64,000 bases of DNA, from positions 1 to 64,000 of the forward strand of contig NZ_LASA01000066.1 in the NCBI RefSeq assembly GCF_001562015.1. Direction: 5' to 3'. The notes under the pieces are model-generated. The model was not told where the DNA came from, made no database searches, and was given only the letters and a program-made list of their open reading frames with translations. A program made the position numbers and the translations under genes. This document shows positions 45,087 through 55,275 of the stretch, in pieces (position 1 is the first letter of the stretch; each line of letters starts with the position of its first letter). Origin of the DNA: Endozoicomonas arenosclerae. Lineage in GTDB: Bacteria; Pseudomonadota; Gammaproteobacteria; Pseudomonadales; Endozoicomonadaceae.

Positions 45087-46408
45087 ACAGATTCGTGGTG
45101 TTTCCAGGCTTCTTTTCAGTCCTTCTGATGGCGGGTTGTAGCAGTTTGCCGGATTTAGACGCAGGCAAAAGAGCTTTAACTGAAAACAGCTCTGCTGAGG
45201 CCGAGCAACATTTCATGGCGCTGTCTCGAAGAGGCTTTCCTGAAGCTACTCTGCTGCTGGGTGATATACAACGAGATCAGGGGAATCGAGAGAAGGCTCT
45301 GGAGCTCTACAGGCAGTCTCTTGAGCTGGGGGTGGACAAGGCTTATTCCAGAATGGCCCGTTTACATTACCGTAAAAGTGCTGGTGGCCAGAGTCCTGAA
45401 CAAGCCCTGTCCATCATCAAGGAGATGGAAGAGTTTGATGAGCTCCAGGCCAAACTGGAAAGGGCAAATCTCTATCATGAGTGGCCAGAACTGACTCCTT
45501 TTGATACCAGGCTGAAGCTCTTTGATGAACTGATTGCCTCTGGCATTGAAAAGGCCTGTTTGTATAAAGGGACAGCCTTGCTGAATAAAGTGCTGGATGA
45601 AGAGCGGCTTCAACCAGACAGAGAGAAGATGACTGAAGCCTGGAATTGTTTGCTGGGTGTTGTTGGCTCGGAACATCAGGCATTAAAACCGGCTATTCAA
45701 TTGGTAATGGTGTTTCCTGAAATAGGCTCTATTGAAGCACTCAAAGATCAGTTAGAAGATTCAGATCTGGGAATAAGTCGTTTATATGCCCAACTTGGCA
45801 AGGCTTTTTACAGTGATGAAAATAAAACGACAGAGTCTTTGTTGGCTGCTAAAGAATACTTCCTGAAGGCTACGGAAACTGATCATGAAGCTTGGGCCGA
45901 ACTGTTTAGAATGGCGCTCAAATACCCTCATGTAACGGATTCAGAAGAACTGAGTGAGTGGTTTGAAAAGGCAAAGGAGTCCGGTTTTAAAGAAGCCGAT
46001 GTCTGGAAAGCCAAGCAATTCCTGGCTGGGGTCTATTCAATTACAGATCCCTTCTCAGCAGAAAAGCTGCTTTTACCGCATGTTGAGGAGAATGCTGAAG
46101 CCAGTTTTCTTCTAGGGCGACTTTATTTAACCGAAATGCTGGGACAAGCCCGTTTTTATGAAGGCTTTGAATTGCTGAGTCAGGCTGCAGAGATGGGTAA
46201 GCCTGAAGGGTATCTGGAAATTGCCAGAATCCTGCATGAAGGACTCGGTATTGCTGCTAATCCCATTCAAGCTCGTATCTACGCAGAAAAGGCCTGGCAA
46301 ATGGGAGCCCGGAGAGCACCTGAGTTGCTTTATGAAATAGAGGCTTCACGGGTATCAGAATCGGGTCAGGATTCGAAACAAGACTCGGTTATTCAGAGCG
46401 AAGGTTGA
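45083..46408 (+). CDS. algK: Alginate export lipoprotein AlgK
   Basis: A 441-residue outer-membrane lipoprotein with lipobox LMAGC (SVLLMAGCSSLPDL). The mature part is a TPR/Sel1-like superhelix, e.g. ERGFPEA-like SRRGFPEATLLLGDIQRDQG and EKALELYRQSLELGVDKAYS, ending with LARIL-type repeats (YLEIARILHEGLGIAANPIQ). AlgK helps place the AlgE pore and binds AlgX in the periplasmic scaffold. It overlaps alg44 by four bases (ATGA) and is followed after 18 bp by algE. Confidence 0.92.
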   Translation: MNRFVVFPGFFSVLLMAGCSSLPDLDAGKRALTENSSAEAEQHFMALSRRGFPEATLLLGDIQRDQGNREKALELYRQSLELGVDKAYSRMARLHYRKSAGGQSPEQALSIIKEMEEFDELQAKLERANLYHEWPELTPFDTRLKLFDELIASGIEKACLYKGTALLNKVLDEERLQPDREKMTEAWNCLLGVVGSEHQALKPAIQLVMVFPEIGSIEALKDQLEDSDLGISRLYAQLGKAFYSDENKTTESLLAAKEYFLKATETDHEAWAELFRMALKYPHVTDSEELSEWFEKAKESGFKEADVWKAKQFLAGVYSITDPFSAEKLLLPHVEENAEASFLLGRLYLTEMLGQARFYEGFELLSQAAEMGKPEGYLEIARILHEGLGIAANPIQARIYAEKAWQMGARRAPELLYEIEASRVSESGQDSKQDSVIQSEG

Positions 46409-46426
46409 TGTAAGGGAGTAGGTACA

Positions 46427-47836
46427 GTGGAAGTTAGAAACAAGATCATCAAAACCCTGACTGTCACGACGGCTGTATTCACGATGGCGACAAGCATTAG
46501 CGCTAGTGCTGATTGGTCATCCTTTGTAAACGCCCGGGTGAGTCATGACAGGGCAACCGATTCTTATTTGGGGAGTCGTGATACCAAAACTGATTTTGGC
46601 ATTACAGCTTTGGATGTTCGTTATGGTGGCGTCTGGCAGAACGATAATCTGGGTTCACTGGATTTGCTGACACGCTTCTATCTGGCAGGCAGTGATAAGG
46701 AGATCGGTAACACAGGCTTCGATGACAATAACTCCAGAACCTTTGCAGAACTGAAGCGCTTTAATTATCAGCTCACGAATCCGGTGCACAATGGTGAATG
46801 GCAATATGCCATTGGTCGGACCCGTTTCAGGGAAAGTTCAGGCATGATGTGGGATAAAGACATTGAAGGATTCTCTCTCGGTTTTCATTCAACTTTGCTC
46901 AATGCAGAAGTCAGAGTTTCTGAAAGGCTAATGGCCTGGCGAACCGATCAGACCGATTTCTTTAATGAAGATCAAAAGATCCGATATTACTCAGGCATTG
47001 TCGACTATCAATGGTTTTATCAAAGCCACATCAGCGCCTTTGTTTTGCATCAGGATGATTATTCAGGCTTGCAGCCGATTGGCAGCCTTCACAATTCAGA
47101 AGATATCGATCGTCATGATCGTAATGCTACCTGGTTGGGCCTTTCCATATCCAGTCAGTTTGAACAGGGTATAGCAGTCCATCTGGGCGTTCAGACTGTA
47201 AAAGGTGAAGGCGTTGATTCCAATAGCAGCTCGGTTGGAAGTAAACGGCAAATAACAGGGCAGCAAACCTATGATATCAGTGGCTGGCTGCTGGATGCCG
47301 GAGTCTGGTGGGAAATGCCACAACTGTCTTCCTGGTTTGGAGTCAATCTGACTCTGACCTCCAAAGGTGAAGATAAGGGTGACAGGGAAGGGTTCATCCA
47401 GTCTGACCTGGCCAGCAATCGTTATCGTGCAAGTGATCTTGGTCTCTCTTTTTACAAGACGGGTTACGCCTATCGCCAGACTTTGGAAAATCTTTCCATG
47501 GTTAGTCTGCTGTATGGGTTCCGCCAGGAGCAATGGCGAGCAGGCGTACAGTGGAATCTTATCCAGCGTCGAAACAGTAAGGCTGGTGTGGGTGACAGTC
47601 AGATCAGTACCGAAGAAGGGTTGATCGCTGGCAATCATTCTCTTGGTCAGACTCTGGATTTCGAAGTGAGCTGGTTACCGGAAAACCTGCAGTTTTTTGA
47701 GTCTGTGGACAGGGTGCAGCTGACCATGAGGGCGGGGTTGTTCAGGGCTGGTGATGCTTATGGCAATGCCAGCGGAAAGACACGTTCCAGAGTGCTGTTG
47801 GAGTTTAAGGTCAGACAGGATCTGGAGGATTTCTGA
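46427..47836 (+). CDS. algE: Outer-membrane alginate export porin AlgE
   Basis: A 469-residue beta-barrel with a signal peptide ending at SISASA. It has the AlgE pattern of strands: SSFVNARVSHDRATDSYLGS, DVRYGGVWQNDNLGSLDLLT, EWQYAIGRTRFRESSGMMWD (arginine-rich pore lining), and WLLDAGVWWEMP. It ends near SRVLLEFKVRQDLEDF; the terminal Phe is the BAM signal. Translation starts at GTG 46427 with AAGGGAG upstream. It forms the channel by which alginate leaves the cell, and is linked to algG by a TGATG junction. Confidence 0.93.
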   Translation: MEVRNKIIKTLTVTTAVFTMATSISASADWSSFVNARVSHDRATDSYLGSRDTKTDFGITALDVRYGGVWQNDNLGSLDLLTRFYLAGSDKEIGNTGFDDNNSRTFAELKRFNYQLTNPVHNGEWQYAIGRTRFRESSGMMWDKDIEGFSLGFHSTLLNAEVRVSERLMAWRTDQTDFFNEDQKIRYYSGIVDYQWFYQSHISAFVLHQDDYSGLQPIGSLHNSEDIDRHDRNATWLGLSISSQFEQGIAVHLGVQTVKGEGVDSNSSSVGSKRQITGQQTYDISGWLLDAGVWWEMPQLSSWFGVNLTLTSKGEDKGDREGFIQSDLASNRYRASDLGLSFYKTGYAYRQTLENLSMVSLLYGFRQEQWRAGVQWNLIQRRNSKAGVGDSQISTEEGLIAGNHSLGQTLDFEVSWLPENLQFFESVDRVQLTMRAGLFRAGDAYGNASGKTRSRVLLEFKVRQDLEDF

Positions 47837-49359
47837 TGATAAAAGGAATTTGGATGATCGGGTTTATGTTCATAGCCAGACCTTTGTTTGCTGTGGATGA
47901 CCAACCCATTGATCAGACGCTATCAGAGGTAACAGCCAGAGCCGTTTCATCAGATGCATTAGCTTTGCCAGATCTGAGCCAATTCAGTACTGATGGCATC
48001 AGGGATATGGCTGCCAAAGAGAAAAACAGTCATCAATCTATTGATATAGAGATCTCGCGTTTCTGGGATCATGATGAGTTACTTCGTTTTACCCGTGATG
48101 GAAATCTACCGGTATACCTGCAAAAACAGGGAAAACTGCCAGAAGCCATAGTCATAAAGGAAGGTGTTGCCACACTGGCTGAACTTAACCGGATCATTAA
48201 TGATGATCAGGTCATTAAACGACTAGAGGATAAAACCTATCTTTTAAGACGACCGATTCTGGTTAAACATGGCAGCTCTTTGCTGATAGAAGAGGGTGAA
48301 GAGCTTCGTCTGAGTGAAGAGCGTGGTGCTTTTCTGGTTAATAGTGGTCAGCTGTTTGTCTTGGACTCTATAGTTGCAGGGTGGCGAGAAGAAAAGCAAC
48401 AGCCCGCACTTTACTCAGGTGATGAAAAAGCCTTTAGACCTTTTATCCTGGCCTGGAGTAACTCCCTGACCTACGCAGGCAATAGTACCTTTCAGTCACT
48501 GGGGTATCTGAAGGGAAAATCCTATGGCCTTTCACTGTCAATGGGACCTGCTCAGCTGGTGCAGAGTGGAGAAAAGCTGGATCACCCTACGGGCTGGCTG
48601 ATTGGCAATTACTTCACTGATTTGTATTACGGCTTTTACAGTTACGAAGCCAACGATGTGGTGATCGCGAATAACCAGTATGAGAAGAATATAGTTTACG
48701 CTATTGACCCCCATGATCGTTCTGAGCGACTGATTATTTCCGGCAACAAAACCTTCGGAACAAAAAAGAAACACGGCATTATTGTCTCAAGGGAAGTGAT
48801 CAACAGCTTTATTATCAATAACGTCAGTTTTAATAATAACGGCAGTGGGATCATGTTGGATCGCACTTCCACTAAAAACCTGATCTACAACAACAGCACC
48901 TTCAATAATAAAGGCGATGGTATAACGCTTTATGAATCATCGGATGCCCTGATCTACAAAAATAATGTTTTTGACAACAAGAGAGACGGCATTCGGATGA
49001 GAAACAGTCAGAACGTCATTGTCGTTAAAAACAAAATTATGGCGAATAAAGGTGTGGGTGTTTATGGCTACATAAAGGAAGAGATTGAAGGTCGAAACCT
49101 TGAGCTTGATCCCTTTGAACCAAAATCTTCCATAGATCTGCTTGTCAGTAATCAAATTGAAGCCAATACGACAGGTGCTTTTCAGTTTGATGGGCTCGAT
49201 TTTTCAATCTTTGGAAAAAATCAGCTTGATCATAATGGTCGGGGTGTCTTCAAGGGAGACTATTCAAGGTATGAAAGTCAGCTGCTGAATTACATCTATA
49301 AAGAACAGAAAACGGTATTGATTGAAGCTGAAACGGAAACAGAAATAGAAAATATCTGA
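47836..49359 (+). CDS. algG: Mannuronan C5-epimerase AlgG
   Basis: A 507-residue periplasmic enzyme that converts mannuronate to guluronate in the polymer. After the signal peptide (MIKGIWMIGFMFIARPLFAV) a right-handed beta-helix is visible as repeats such as NSFIINNVSFNNNGSGIMLD, NLIYNNSTFNNKGDGITLYE and NVFDNKRDGIRMRNSQNV. The catalytic DPHD is at residues 291-294 (AIDPHDRSERLII), with His293. It starts inside the algE stop (TGATG). In Pseudomonas the next genes are algX and algL; here algI follows. Confidence 0.95.
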   Translation: MIKGIWMIGFMFIARPLFAVDDQPIDQTLSEVTARAVSSDALALPDLSQFSTDGIRDMAAKEKNSHQSIDIEISRFWDHDELLRFTRDGNLPVYLQKQGKLPEAIVIKEGVATLAELNRIINDDQVIKRLEDKTYLLRRPILVKHGSSLLIEEGEELRLSEERGAFLVNSGQLFVLDSIVAGWREEKQQPALYSGDEKAFRPFILAWSNSLTYAGNSTFQSLGYLKGKSYGLSLSMGPAQLVQSGEKLDHPTGWLIGNYFTDLYYGFYSYEANDVVIANNQYEKNIVYAIDPHDRSERLIISGNKTFGTKKKHGIIVSREVINSFIINNVSFNNNGSGIMLDRTSTKNLIYNNSTFNNKGDGITLYESSDALIYKNNVFDNKRDGIRMRNSQNVIVVKNKIMANKGVGVYGYIKEEIEGRNLELDPFEPKSSIDLLVSNQIEANTTGAFQFDGLDFSIFGKNQLDHNGRGVFKGDYSRYESQLLNYIYKEQKTVLIEAETETEIENI

Positions 49360-49388
49360 AAATTAAGGTCGGTCAGGGAGACAGGGTT

Positions 49389-50798
49389 ATGGTGTTCTCA
49401 TCAACGGTATTTATTTTTCTCTTTTTGCCACTCTTTTTAATGCTCTATTATCTGACGCCCGGGCGTTGGAAAAACCTTTTGTTATTGGTGGCGAGCTACT
49501 CCTTCTATGCCTGGTGGCGAGTGGACTTTCTGGCACTGTTTATTGGTGTCACATTATGGAACTGGGTATTTGGAAACCTGATTTATCAGCGTCAACAGGC
49601 CGGAGGCAGTGGTAAGAATTTACTGACAGTTGCCATTATTGGTGACCTGCTAACACTGGGTTATTTTAAATACGCAGATTTTGGTATCGACAGTCTCAAT
49701 GGGTTGATGGCGACCATGGGTTATGAGCCTTTTGATCTGGCTCATGTACTGCTGCCTATAGGGATTTCATTCTATACCTTTCAGGCGATCAGTTATGTCA
49801 TTGACGTTTATCGAAAAGATGTAAAACCTACCAAAAACCTGATCGATTTTGCCGCTTTTATTGCCCTGTTCCCACAGCTGATCGCGGGTCCTGTTCTTAG
49901 GTACAAAGACCTTGCCGATCAGTTTGAGTCCAGAAGCCATACACTGGAAAAGTTTAACGAAGGTGCCTGGCTGTTCATGATCGGCTTCTGCAAGAAAGTG
50001 CTGATAGCCGATACCATTGCGCCTATTGCCGATGCCAGCTTCGCCCTGGAATCTCCGACTTTCCTTGAAAGTTGGCTCGGGATTTTCGCCTACACCTCGC
50101 AATTGTATTTTGATTTCAGTGGTTACAGCGATATGGCCATTGGATTGGGTCTGATGCTGGGCTTCAGGTTTATCAACAATTTCAATCAGCCTTATATCAG
50201 CCAGAGCATTACCGAGTTCTGGCGTCGATGGCATATCAGTTTGTCCAGCTGGCTGAGAGATTATCTGTATATTCCCCTGGGAGGTAATCGGGGAGGTGCA
50301 TTCCTGACTTATCGAAATCTGTTTCTGACCATGCTGCTTGGCGGCCTCTGGCATGGAGCCAACTGGACGTTTCTGGTCTGGGGTGCCTGGCATGGTTTGA
50401 TTCTGGCTTTTGAGCGTTATTTCAAGCTGGGAACATCGGATACCGATCCTCTTAAAGCGGCAAGGATACTGACTACTCTTCTTCTAGTCATGATGGGGTG
50501 GGTATTCTTCAGAGCCGACAATGTCGGTACCGCTTTTGAATTCCTGTATAGCATGCTGGGTTTGAATGGACTCGAGTTTTCTGTAAAAGGCATCGCTGAT
50601 GTCGCTTCCCTGTCCTTTCTTATGCTCTGTTTTTCCTGGTGGCTCATCTTCTACCGGGGTCTGAATCAAAGGTTAAAGAGTGAAAGTGTCCCGATTGGAA
50701 TTAACTATTCCCAGTTGGCAATGTGCGGTCTGTTTGCGGTGGCGGTCAGCAAGCTGATGGCTGAATCCTATTCACCTTTTCTTTATTTCCAGTTTTAG
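49389..50798 (+). CDS. algI: Alginate O-acetyltransferase AlgI (MBOAT)
   Basis: A 469-residue multi-pass membrane O-acyltransferase that moves acetyl groups to the periplasmic face. MBOAT features: PIGISFYTFQAISYVIDVYR, FPQLIAGPVLRYKDL, YFDFSGYSDMAIGLGLMLGF, NQPYISQSITEFWRRWHISL and LGGLWHGANWTFLVWGAWHG with His322, the same number as the catalytic His of Pseudomonas AlgI. The start follows AGGGAG. It is followed by algJ after 11 bp. Confidence 0.95.
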   Translation: MVFSSTVFIFLFLPLFLMLYYLTPGRWKNLLLLVASYSFYAWWRVDFLALFIGVTLWNWVFGNLIYQRQQAGGSGKNLLTVAIIGDLLTLGYFKYADFGIDSLNGLMATMGYEPFDLAHVLLPIGISFYTFQAISYVIDVYRKDVKPTKNLIDFAAFIALFPQLIAGPVLRYKDLADQFESRSHTLEKFNEGAWLFMIGFCKKVLIADTIAPIADASFALESPTFLESWLGIFAYTSQLYFDFSGYSDMAIGLGLMLGFRFINNFNQPYISQSITEFWRRWHISLSSWLRDYLYIPLGGNRGGAFLTYRNLFLTMLLGGLWHGANWTFLVWGAWHGLILAFERYFKLGTSDTDPLKAARILTTLLLVMMGWVFFRADNVGTAFEFLYSMLGLNGLEFSVKGIADVASLSFLMLCFSWWLIFYRGLNQRLKSESVPIGINYSQLAMCGLFAVAVSKLMAESYSPFLYFQF

Positions 50799-50809
50799 AG
50801 GGACGAGCG

Positions 50810-51982
50810 ATGAACATGGATTACAGAAACGGGTTGAGGCGTTTCAATACTGATAGGCGCTCAAGGTTGTTCCCATCATCTGCGTTTGGATTTCTGTTAG
50901 CTCTGATGCTTTTCTCGTTGGCTGGATTGTTGCCATGGAAGCAATGGTTTGTCCTGGAGGGGAATTGGAAAAATGGCGAAATCACTTCCGCTGTGGGCAA
51001 GCTTTATGACAAGGAGCATCCGGCTAGAAACTATGCCGTAGGGTTGTGGGCCCTGGTCAGTTATACGCTGTTTGGAGAAGGCCAGAAAGGCTTGTTTGTC
51101 GGTAAAGATGGTTGGCTTTTCATCAAAGAAGAGTTGGAGCCGTCAGCTCACGAGCATCAGGAAGTAGAGGCCGCGCGGGAACTCATTGAAATAGTTAAAA
51201 GTCATTTTGCAGAAAACGAAAGTCAGTTGTTGATTACAGTGATACCCGCCAAATGGCGTGTGGTTCCTGAAAATCTGGGCGAAAAAGAGATCGCTCCTGA
51301 TATTGCTTTGAGAAGAAGTTATCTGCTGGATGCGTTTAGTAATAAACAAGCTGTTGGTCAGCAAGATATAGCCGTGTTTGATGCCTATGAGACCATGCGT
51401 GATTTAGGTGAAAAGGCTTTTCTTAGAACCGATACCCATTGGACTCCCCAGGCTACTGAGTCTGTGGCTGAGCGTTTGTCTCAGTCGATCAGGCAGCAAT
51501 TTACAGATTTATCATACGATCAGACCTCATTTGAATGGCAGAGATCAGATCCGGAGATTTTTCGAGGAGATCTTTATAACTTTTTGCCCTTGGGTAGGGG
51601 ACTGGAAATGTTTGGACCCAGCCCGGATCTGATTGAAACGAAGCAATTGGTTTTGACTCATGAAGCTATTAATGGAGCTATCAATAACACTGAAAACATC
51701 CTGTTTGATGGACTGTCTTTCCCGGTCAATCTGGTAGGTACCAGTTATTCAGCTAATGAGCGTTGGCACTTTGCTGATGCTTTGCAGAAGTCGTTGGGCA
51801 TGGAAATTCCCAATCATGCTCAGGAAGGAAAAGGGCCCTTTCAACCGATGTTGGAGTATCTGGTCTCTGAAGAGTTCATTGAAAGTCCGCCTGAGCTGGT
51901 GATTTGGGAAATTCCCGAGAGGTATATGGGCGTGGAAGGTAATCAGAAGGTGTTGGAAGAGTACAGGAGCAAACAGTCATGA
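50810..51982 (+). CDS. algJ: Alginate O-acetylation protein AlgJ
   Basis: A 390-residue SGNH-type acetyltransferase anchored by an N-terminal segment (FGFLLALMLFSLAGLLPWKQ) and facing the periplasm. The DxH motif is FLRTDTHWTPQA (Asp208, His210) and the nucleophile Ser312 lies in VGTSYSANERWHFADALQ. It takes acetyl from AlgI and works with AlgF and AlgX to acetylate mannuronate. The start follows GAGGGACGAG. It overlaps algF by four bases. Confidence 0.94.
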   Translation: MNMDYRNGLRRFNTDRRSRLFPSSAFGFLLALMLFSLAGLLPWKQWFVLEGNWKNGEITSAVGKLYDKEHPARNYAVGLWALVSYTLFGEGQKGLFVGKDGWLFIKEELEPSAHEHQEVEAARELIEIVKSHFAENESQLLITVIPAKWRVVPENLGEKEIAPDIALRRSYLLDAFSNKQAVGQQDIAVFDAYETMRDLGEKAFLRTDTHWTPQATESVAERLSQSIRQQFTDLSYDQTSFEWQRSDPEIFRGDLYNFLPLGRGLEMFGPSPDLIETKQLVLTHEAINGAINNTENILFDGLSFPVNLVGTSYSANERWHFADALQKSLGMEIPNHAQEGKGPFQPMLEYLVSEEFIESPPELVIWEIPERYMGVEGNQKVLEEYRSKQS

Positions 51983-52632
51983 AGACCATTGAACGTCAAT
52001 TCTTTAGCATTCTCCGGGCTTTTAGTGCTTTTCTGACAGCGATCTCTCTGTTCGCTTCAGGATCACTGTGGGCAGAAGTTTATGATCCGGTCGCTGCAGC
52101 AGATTCAGCTTTTGTCAGAGTGTATAGCGACCAGCCGGCCAGCATGAAAGATCTTTTGGTAGGAGGGAAAAAGCCGCCTTTCAACAAGGTGTCCGGGCTT
52201 ACCCCCTACATTTTGTTAAAAGAAGGGACTCACAGTGTTCAGGGGTTACCAGGACTGGATGAAATAGAGCTGAAAGCCAAACGCTTTTATACCCTTTTAG
52301 AGCAGGGAGGAGGGTATATCGTCAAGGAAGATGAAGCATTCAATCGAAAATCGAAAGCGATGGTTCGTCTTTATAATGTCAGTGACATGGAGAATATTTC
52401 TCTCAAAACAGCTGATGGCAAAGTCGCTATTCTCGAAGAAATTGCTGCCGGTTTGGAAGGTAGCAGAACGATCAATGCGGTGAATGTTTCTTTAGCTATC
52501 TATGCAGGAGAACAACAAGTTGCCAAGGTGGGCAGCATTAAGTTCAAACGGGGAGAGGTTACCAATATTTTCTTTGGTGGTCAGAGTCAGCGTGTTTCAG
52601 TTGATAATAATAAGGTGTATACAAGGTTATGA
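51979..52632 (+). CDS. algF: Alginate O-acetylation accessory protein AlgF
   Basis: A 217-residue periplasmic protein with signal peptide ending at ASGSLWAE. The mature start VYDPVAAADSAFVRVYSDQP and the middle LTPYILLKEGTHSVQGLPGL fit AlgF, which holds the acetylation enzymes together. It has no catalytic motif, as expected. It overlaps algJ (ATGA) and the following algX gene (4 bp), so the acetylation genes are translated as a chain. The size matches Pseudomonas AlgF (216). Confidence 0.92.
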   Translation: MKTIERQFFSILRAFSAFLTAISLFASGSLWAEVYDPVAAADSAFVRVYSDQPASMKDLLVGGKKPPFNKVSGLTPYILLKEGTHSVQGLPGLDEIELKAKRFYTLLEQGGGYIVKEDEAFNRKSKAMVRLYNVSDMENISLKTADGKVAILEEIAAGLEGSRTINAVNVSLAIYAGEQQVAKVGSIKFKRGEVTNIFFGGQSQRVSVDNNKVYTRL

Positions 52633-54071
52633 AACAGATCATTCCAGGCTGGCTTTTATTCTGTCTGTACTGCTCTTTTTCCCAGGCTGATATCTGGAAT
52701 GGTGTTGATCTGACGCCACTATCTGTCTGTAAGGAATCTCAGAATGAAAGCGCTTATGAATCAAAAAGGTCCAAAGGTGCTTTGTTCTTGTCGAATGGCA
52801 AAGAGCAGTGGGTTTTCAGGTCAAAAGTCGGCTATACGACTAATTATTCGATGGACAAGAAGATAGTTGATGATCTGAAAAGACTTCAGGATGCTTTTGA
52901 GAAAAATGGTATAAGGCTGATTTATTTAAACCCTCCGGCCAGGACGCTTGTGAGTTCAGAGATGCTTGACTGGAATGACCCTTTTACCCGTCAATTTGAT
53001 ATTGAGAAAGCAGAAGAAAGCTATAAGGAGCGAATAGAGCTTTTACAAGATAAGGGCGTGAATACCATTGATTTTTCTTCACTTCATCACTGGAAAAAAA
53101 TCAATGAGCCTCTTTTTTTGAAGCGAGATATTCACTGGTCACCGGAAGGGGCGTTACAAACGGCCAACGTTGCCGCTGATGCCATTAAAATGCAGCCGGA
53201 ATATGGTGATCTTGATGAGGTTATCTATAAAAGGGAACCTGCAGGGGTGAAAAGAATTAACAAAAGTATGCTAATGATGACGTTAGCTGAGGTTTGTGAT
53301 CGAAACGTCCCCTGGGAGTATGCTCGAGTCTACAGCTTTACAAAGCAGCAGTCAGAAGCTGACGCATCAACTTTGTTTTCTAATGACCTTTTTTCTGATG
53401 AAAAGCAACCCCAGATCATTTTATTGGGAACCAGCTTTAGTGCTTTGGATTACTTAGGCTTTGCAGATAGCCTTCAAAGTGAGTTGAAGAGAGATGTACT
53501 GAACTTGTCTGTGATTGGAGGTAACTATTCAGGGGCTATAGATCAATATTTACATGGCGAATATTCTTCTGAGGCTAAGCCTAGCTTTGTGGTTTGGGAG
53601 TCACTCTTACATCATATACCCAAGTCAGAATCTTTTTTTAGAAGAATGATTCCTCCTGTTTATGGTGGGTGTGAAATTGATGAAGAGATTATTAATAATG
53701 AGAGTGAGCTTTCAATTGGAATTAACCCTGCTTTAGTCAATAAAAAGCCTCTTGATGAAATATTTAAAAGTGATGAACATTTTCTAAAGTTTGAATTCGA
53801 TAACACTTTGATTAATAAATTCGAAGTTAAGGTCTGGTACGCTAACGGCAAGTCGGAAAAGATTAAAATAGAACGATCTAACCGAGTCGATAGTAATGGT
53901 CTTTTCTTTATTGAGCTGAATGCTGAGCCACCTCTTAAGGATCAGATGTTTGTTGCTGCAGACATCCTTTTAAAAGAAGATTTACCTCACTCAGGCACAG
54001 TGAAAACTTCCTTGTGTAAAAGAAAAGATTTGAATGAATCCAATTATATGGCAGGGATAAATAATGAATGA
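52629..54071 (+). CDS. algX: Alginate acetyltransferase/scaffold AlgX
   Basis: A 480-residue periplasmic protein with signal peptide MKQIIPGWLLFCLYCSFSQA. The SGNH hydrolase-like domain has KRDIHWSPEGA (Asp167, His169) and LLGTSFSALDYLGFADSL with Ser269, matching the Asp-His-Ser set of Pseudomonas AlgX, including the same Ser number. The last 120 residues form a strand-rich alginate-binding module. It shares its DxH and GTSxSA patterns with AlgJ. In Pseudomonas algX follows algG; here it follows algF. Base composition is more AT-rich than in algI and algJ. It overlaps algL by 8 bases. Confidence 0.92.
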   Translation: MKQIIPGWLLFCLYCSFSQADIWNGVDLTPLSVCKESQNESAYESKRSKGALFLSNGKEQWVFRSKVGYTTNYSMDKKIVDDLKRLQDAFEKNGIRLIYLNPPARTLVSSEMLDWNDPFTRQFDIEKAEESYKERIELLQDKGVNTIDFSSLHHWKKINEPLFLKRDIHWSPEGALQTANVAADAIKMQPEYGDLDEVIYKREPAGVKRINKSMLMMTLAEVCDRNVPWEYARVYSFTKQQSEADASTLFSNDLFSDEKQPQIILLGTSFSALDYLGFADSLQSELKRDVLNLSVIGGNYSGAIDQYLHGEYSSEAKPSFVVWESLLHHIPKSESFFRRMIPPVYGGCEIDEEIINNESELSIGINPALVNKKPLDEIFKSDEHFLKFEFDNTLINKFEVKVWYANGKSEKIKIERSNRVDSNGLFFIELNAEPPLKDQMFVAADILLKEDLPHSGTVKTSLCKRKDLNESNYMAGINNE

Positions 54072-55179
54072 ATTACAGTTTTCTAGAACTGTTTCAATAG
54101 TGTTGTTAAAGATTTCTTTATTGGCTTTGATACCTTTGAATGTGTCAGCTTCTAATTTGTTAGGCAGTGATCGATATGAATCTCTCTACAGTAGAAGTCT
54201 TAAAACGGATAAAAGCTATAAAGCAGTAAGTCAGGATTATTGCTCAGAAGTGGTAACCCCTTTTAGTGGACCTTTGAGTATGCCCAGTAAATATGAAGGC
54301 AGTGGCTCTGGAAGGGATCAGTTAAACGCAGAAGCTGAAGCGCGCTATAAAAAGCAGACTGAGGATATTAAGAAGTATGAGCAGTACATGGCCAAAATTA
54401 CCGATAAGTATGTACTGTCAGCAAGAAGGGATTCTGTTCTTCAGCAATGTGCGCTCAGTTGGCTGAATAAATGGGCTGAGGCAAAGTCCATGACACAGGA
54501 TGCGACAACCTCAACCGGCCGTGCTGTGCGTCAATGGTTCCTCAGTTCAATCGCAGCAAGTTATCTCAAGCTTAATCGACCGTTGTCAGAGGACGAAGCC
54601 ATCAGGAATTGGCTGGCCGCCGTAGCCCTGAAAGTCATGGAAGATTACCAGGGCTACTTTGTCCGCCCTGAGAAAATTAACAACCATATGTATTGGGCAG
54701 GTGCAGGGATCATGTTGACCGGGATTGTTGCCAGCAGGAAAGACTTTTTCGATTGGGGTGTAAGGGCTTTCAATGCAGGTGCCGACCAGGTGGACGACAA
54801 CGGGTTTCTTAAAAATGAAATGAAAAGAAAGACCAGAGCGCTGGTTTACCATAATTTTGCCTTGATACCTCTGGTCATTATGGCTGAGGAAGGAAAGTTG
54901 AATGGGATAGACCTTTATGGCCGAAATAATCAGGCAATCAAGCGTCTTGGTGCGGCGGTCATGACGGGAATAGAAAATGTTTCGGTGTTCGCTGAAGCCA
55001 GTGGTTCAGCCCAGGATACAACCGGCTTGGAAAAGTCCTACTCACTGGTCTGGATGGAGCTTTATCAGCAGCATTATCCACTCACTACAAGAGGTAAGCA
55101 GTTACTGACAGAACTACGCTCCATGCGACACACGTATATCGGAGGCAACCTGACCAATCTGATTTTATTAACGGAATAA
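54064..55179 (+). CDS. algL: Alginate lyase AlgL
   Basis: A 371-residue periplasmic lyase (PL5) that clears polymer stranded in the periplasm by beta-elimination. Signal peptide to about residue 29 (LIPLNVSASN). The catalytic segments are NNHMYWAGAGIML (His208) and LVYHNFALIPLVI (Tyr262), with RKTRALVYH supplying the Arg; LSMPSKYEGS gives the Lys region. The gene overlaps algX by 8 bases. Its first 250 bases are AT-rich like algX, and the rest returns to the local average. A 290-bp spacer with a MITE-like element follows before algA. Confidence 0.92.
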   Translation: MNELQFSRTVSIVLLKISLLALIPLNVSASNLLGSDRYESLYSRSLKTDKSYKAVSQDYCSEVVTPFSGPLSMPSKYEGSGSGRDQLNAEAEARYKKQTEDIKKYEQYMAKITDKYVLSARRDSVLQQCALSWLNKWAEAKSMTQDATTSTGRAVRQWFLSSIAASYLKLNRPLSEDEAIRNWLAAVALKVMEDYQGYFVRPEKINNHMYWAGAGIMLTGIVASRKDFFDWGVRAFNAGADQVDDNGFLKNEMKRKTRALVYHNFALIPLVIMAEEGKLNGIDLYGRNNQAIKRLGAAVMTGIENVSVFAEASGSAQDTTGLEKSYSLVWMELYQQHYPLTTRGKQLLTELRSMRHTYIGGNLTNLILLTE

Positions 55180-55275
55180 ACTGTAAAACAGCTGAACAAT
55201 TGGAAATGCCGCTTTCCTGAATAATGACAATAACAGTACTCCAGTCGTGGCATTTCAACGGAAAAAGCATAAATC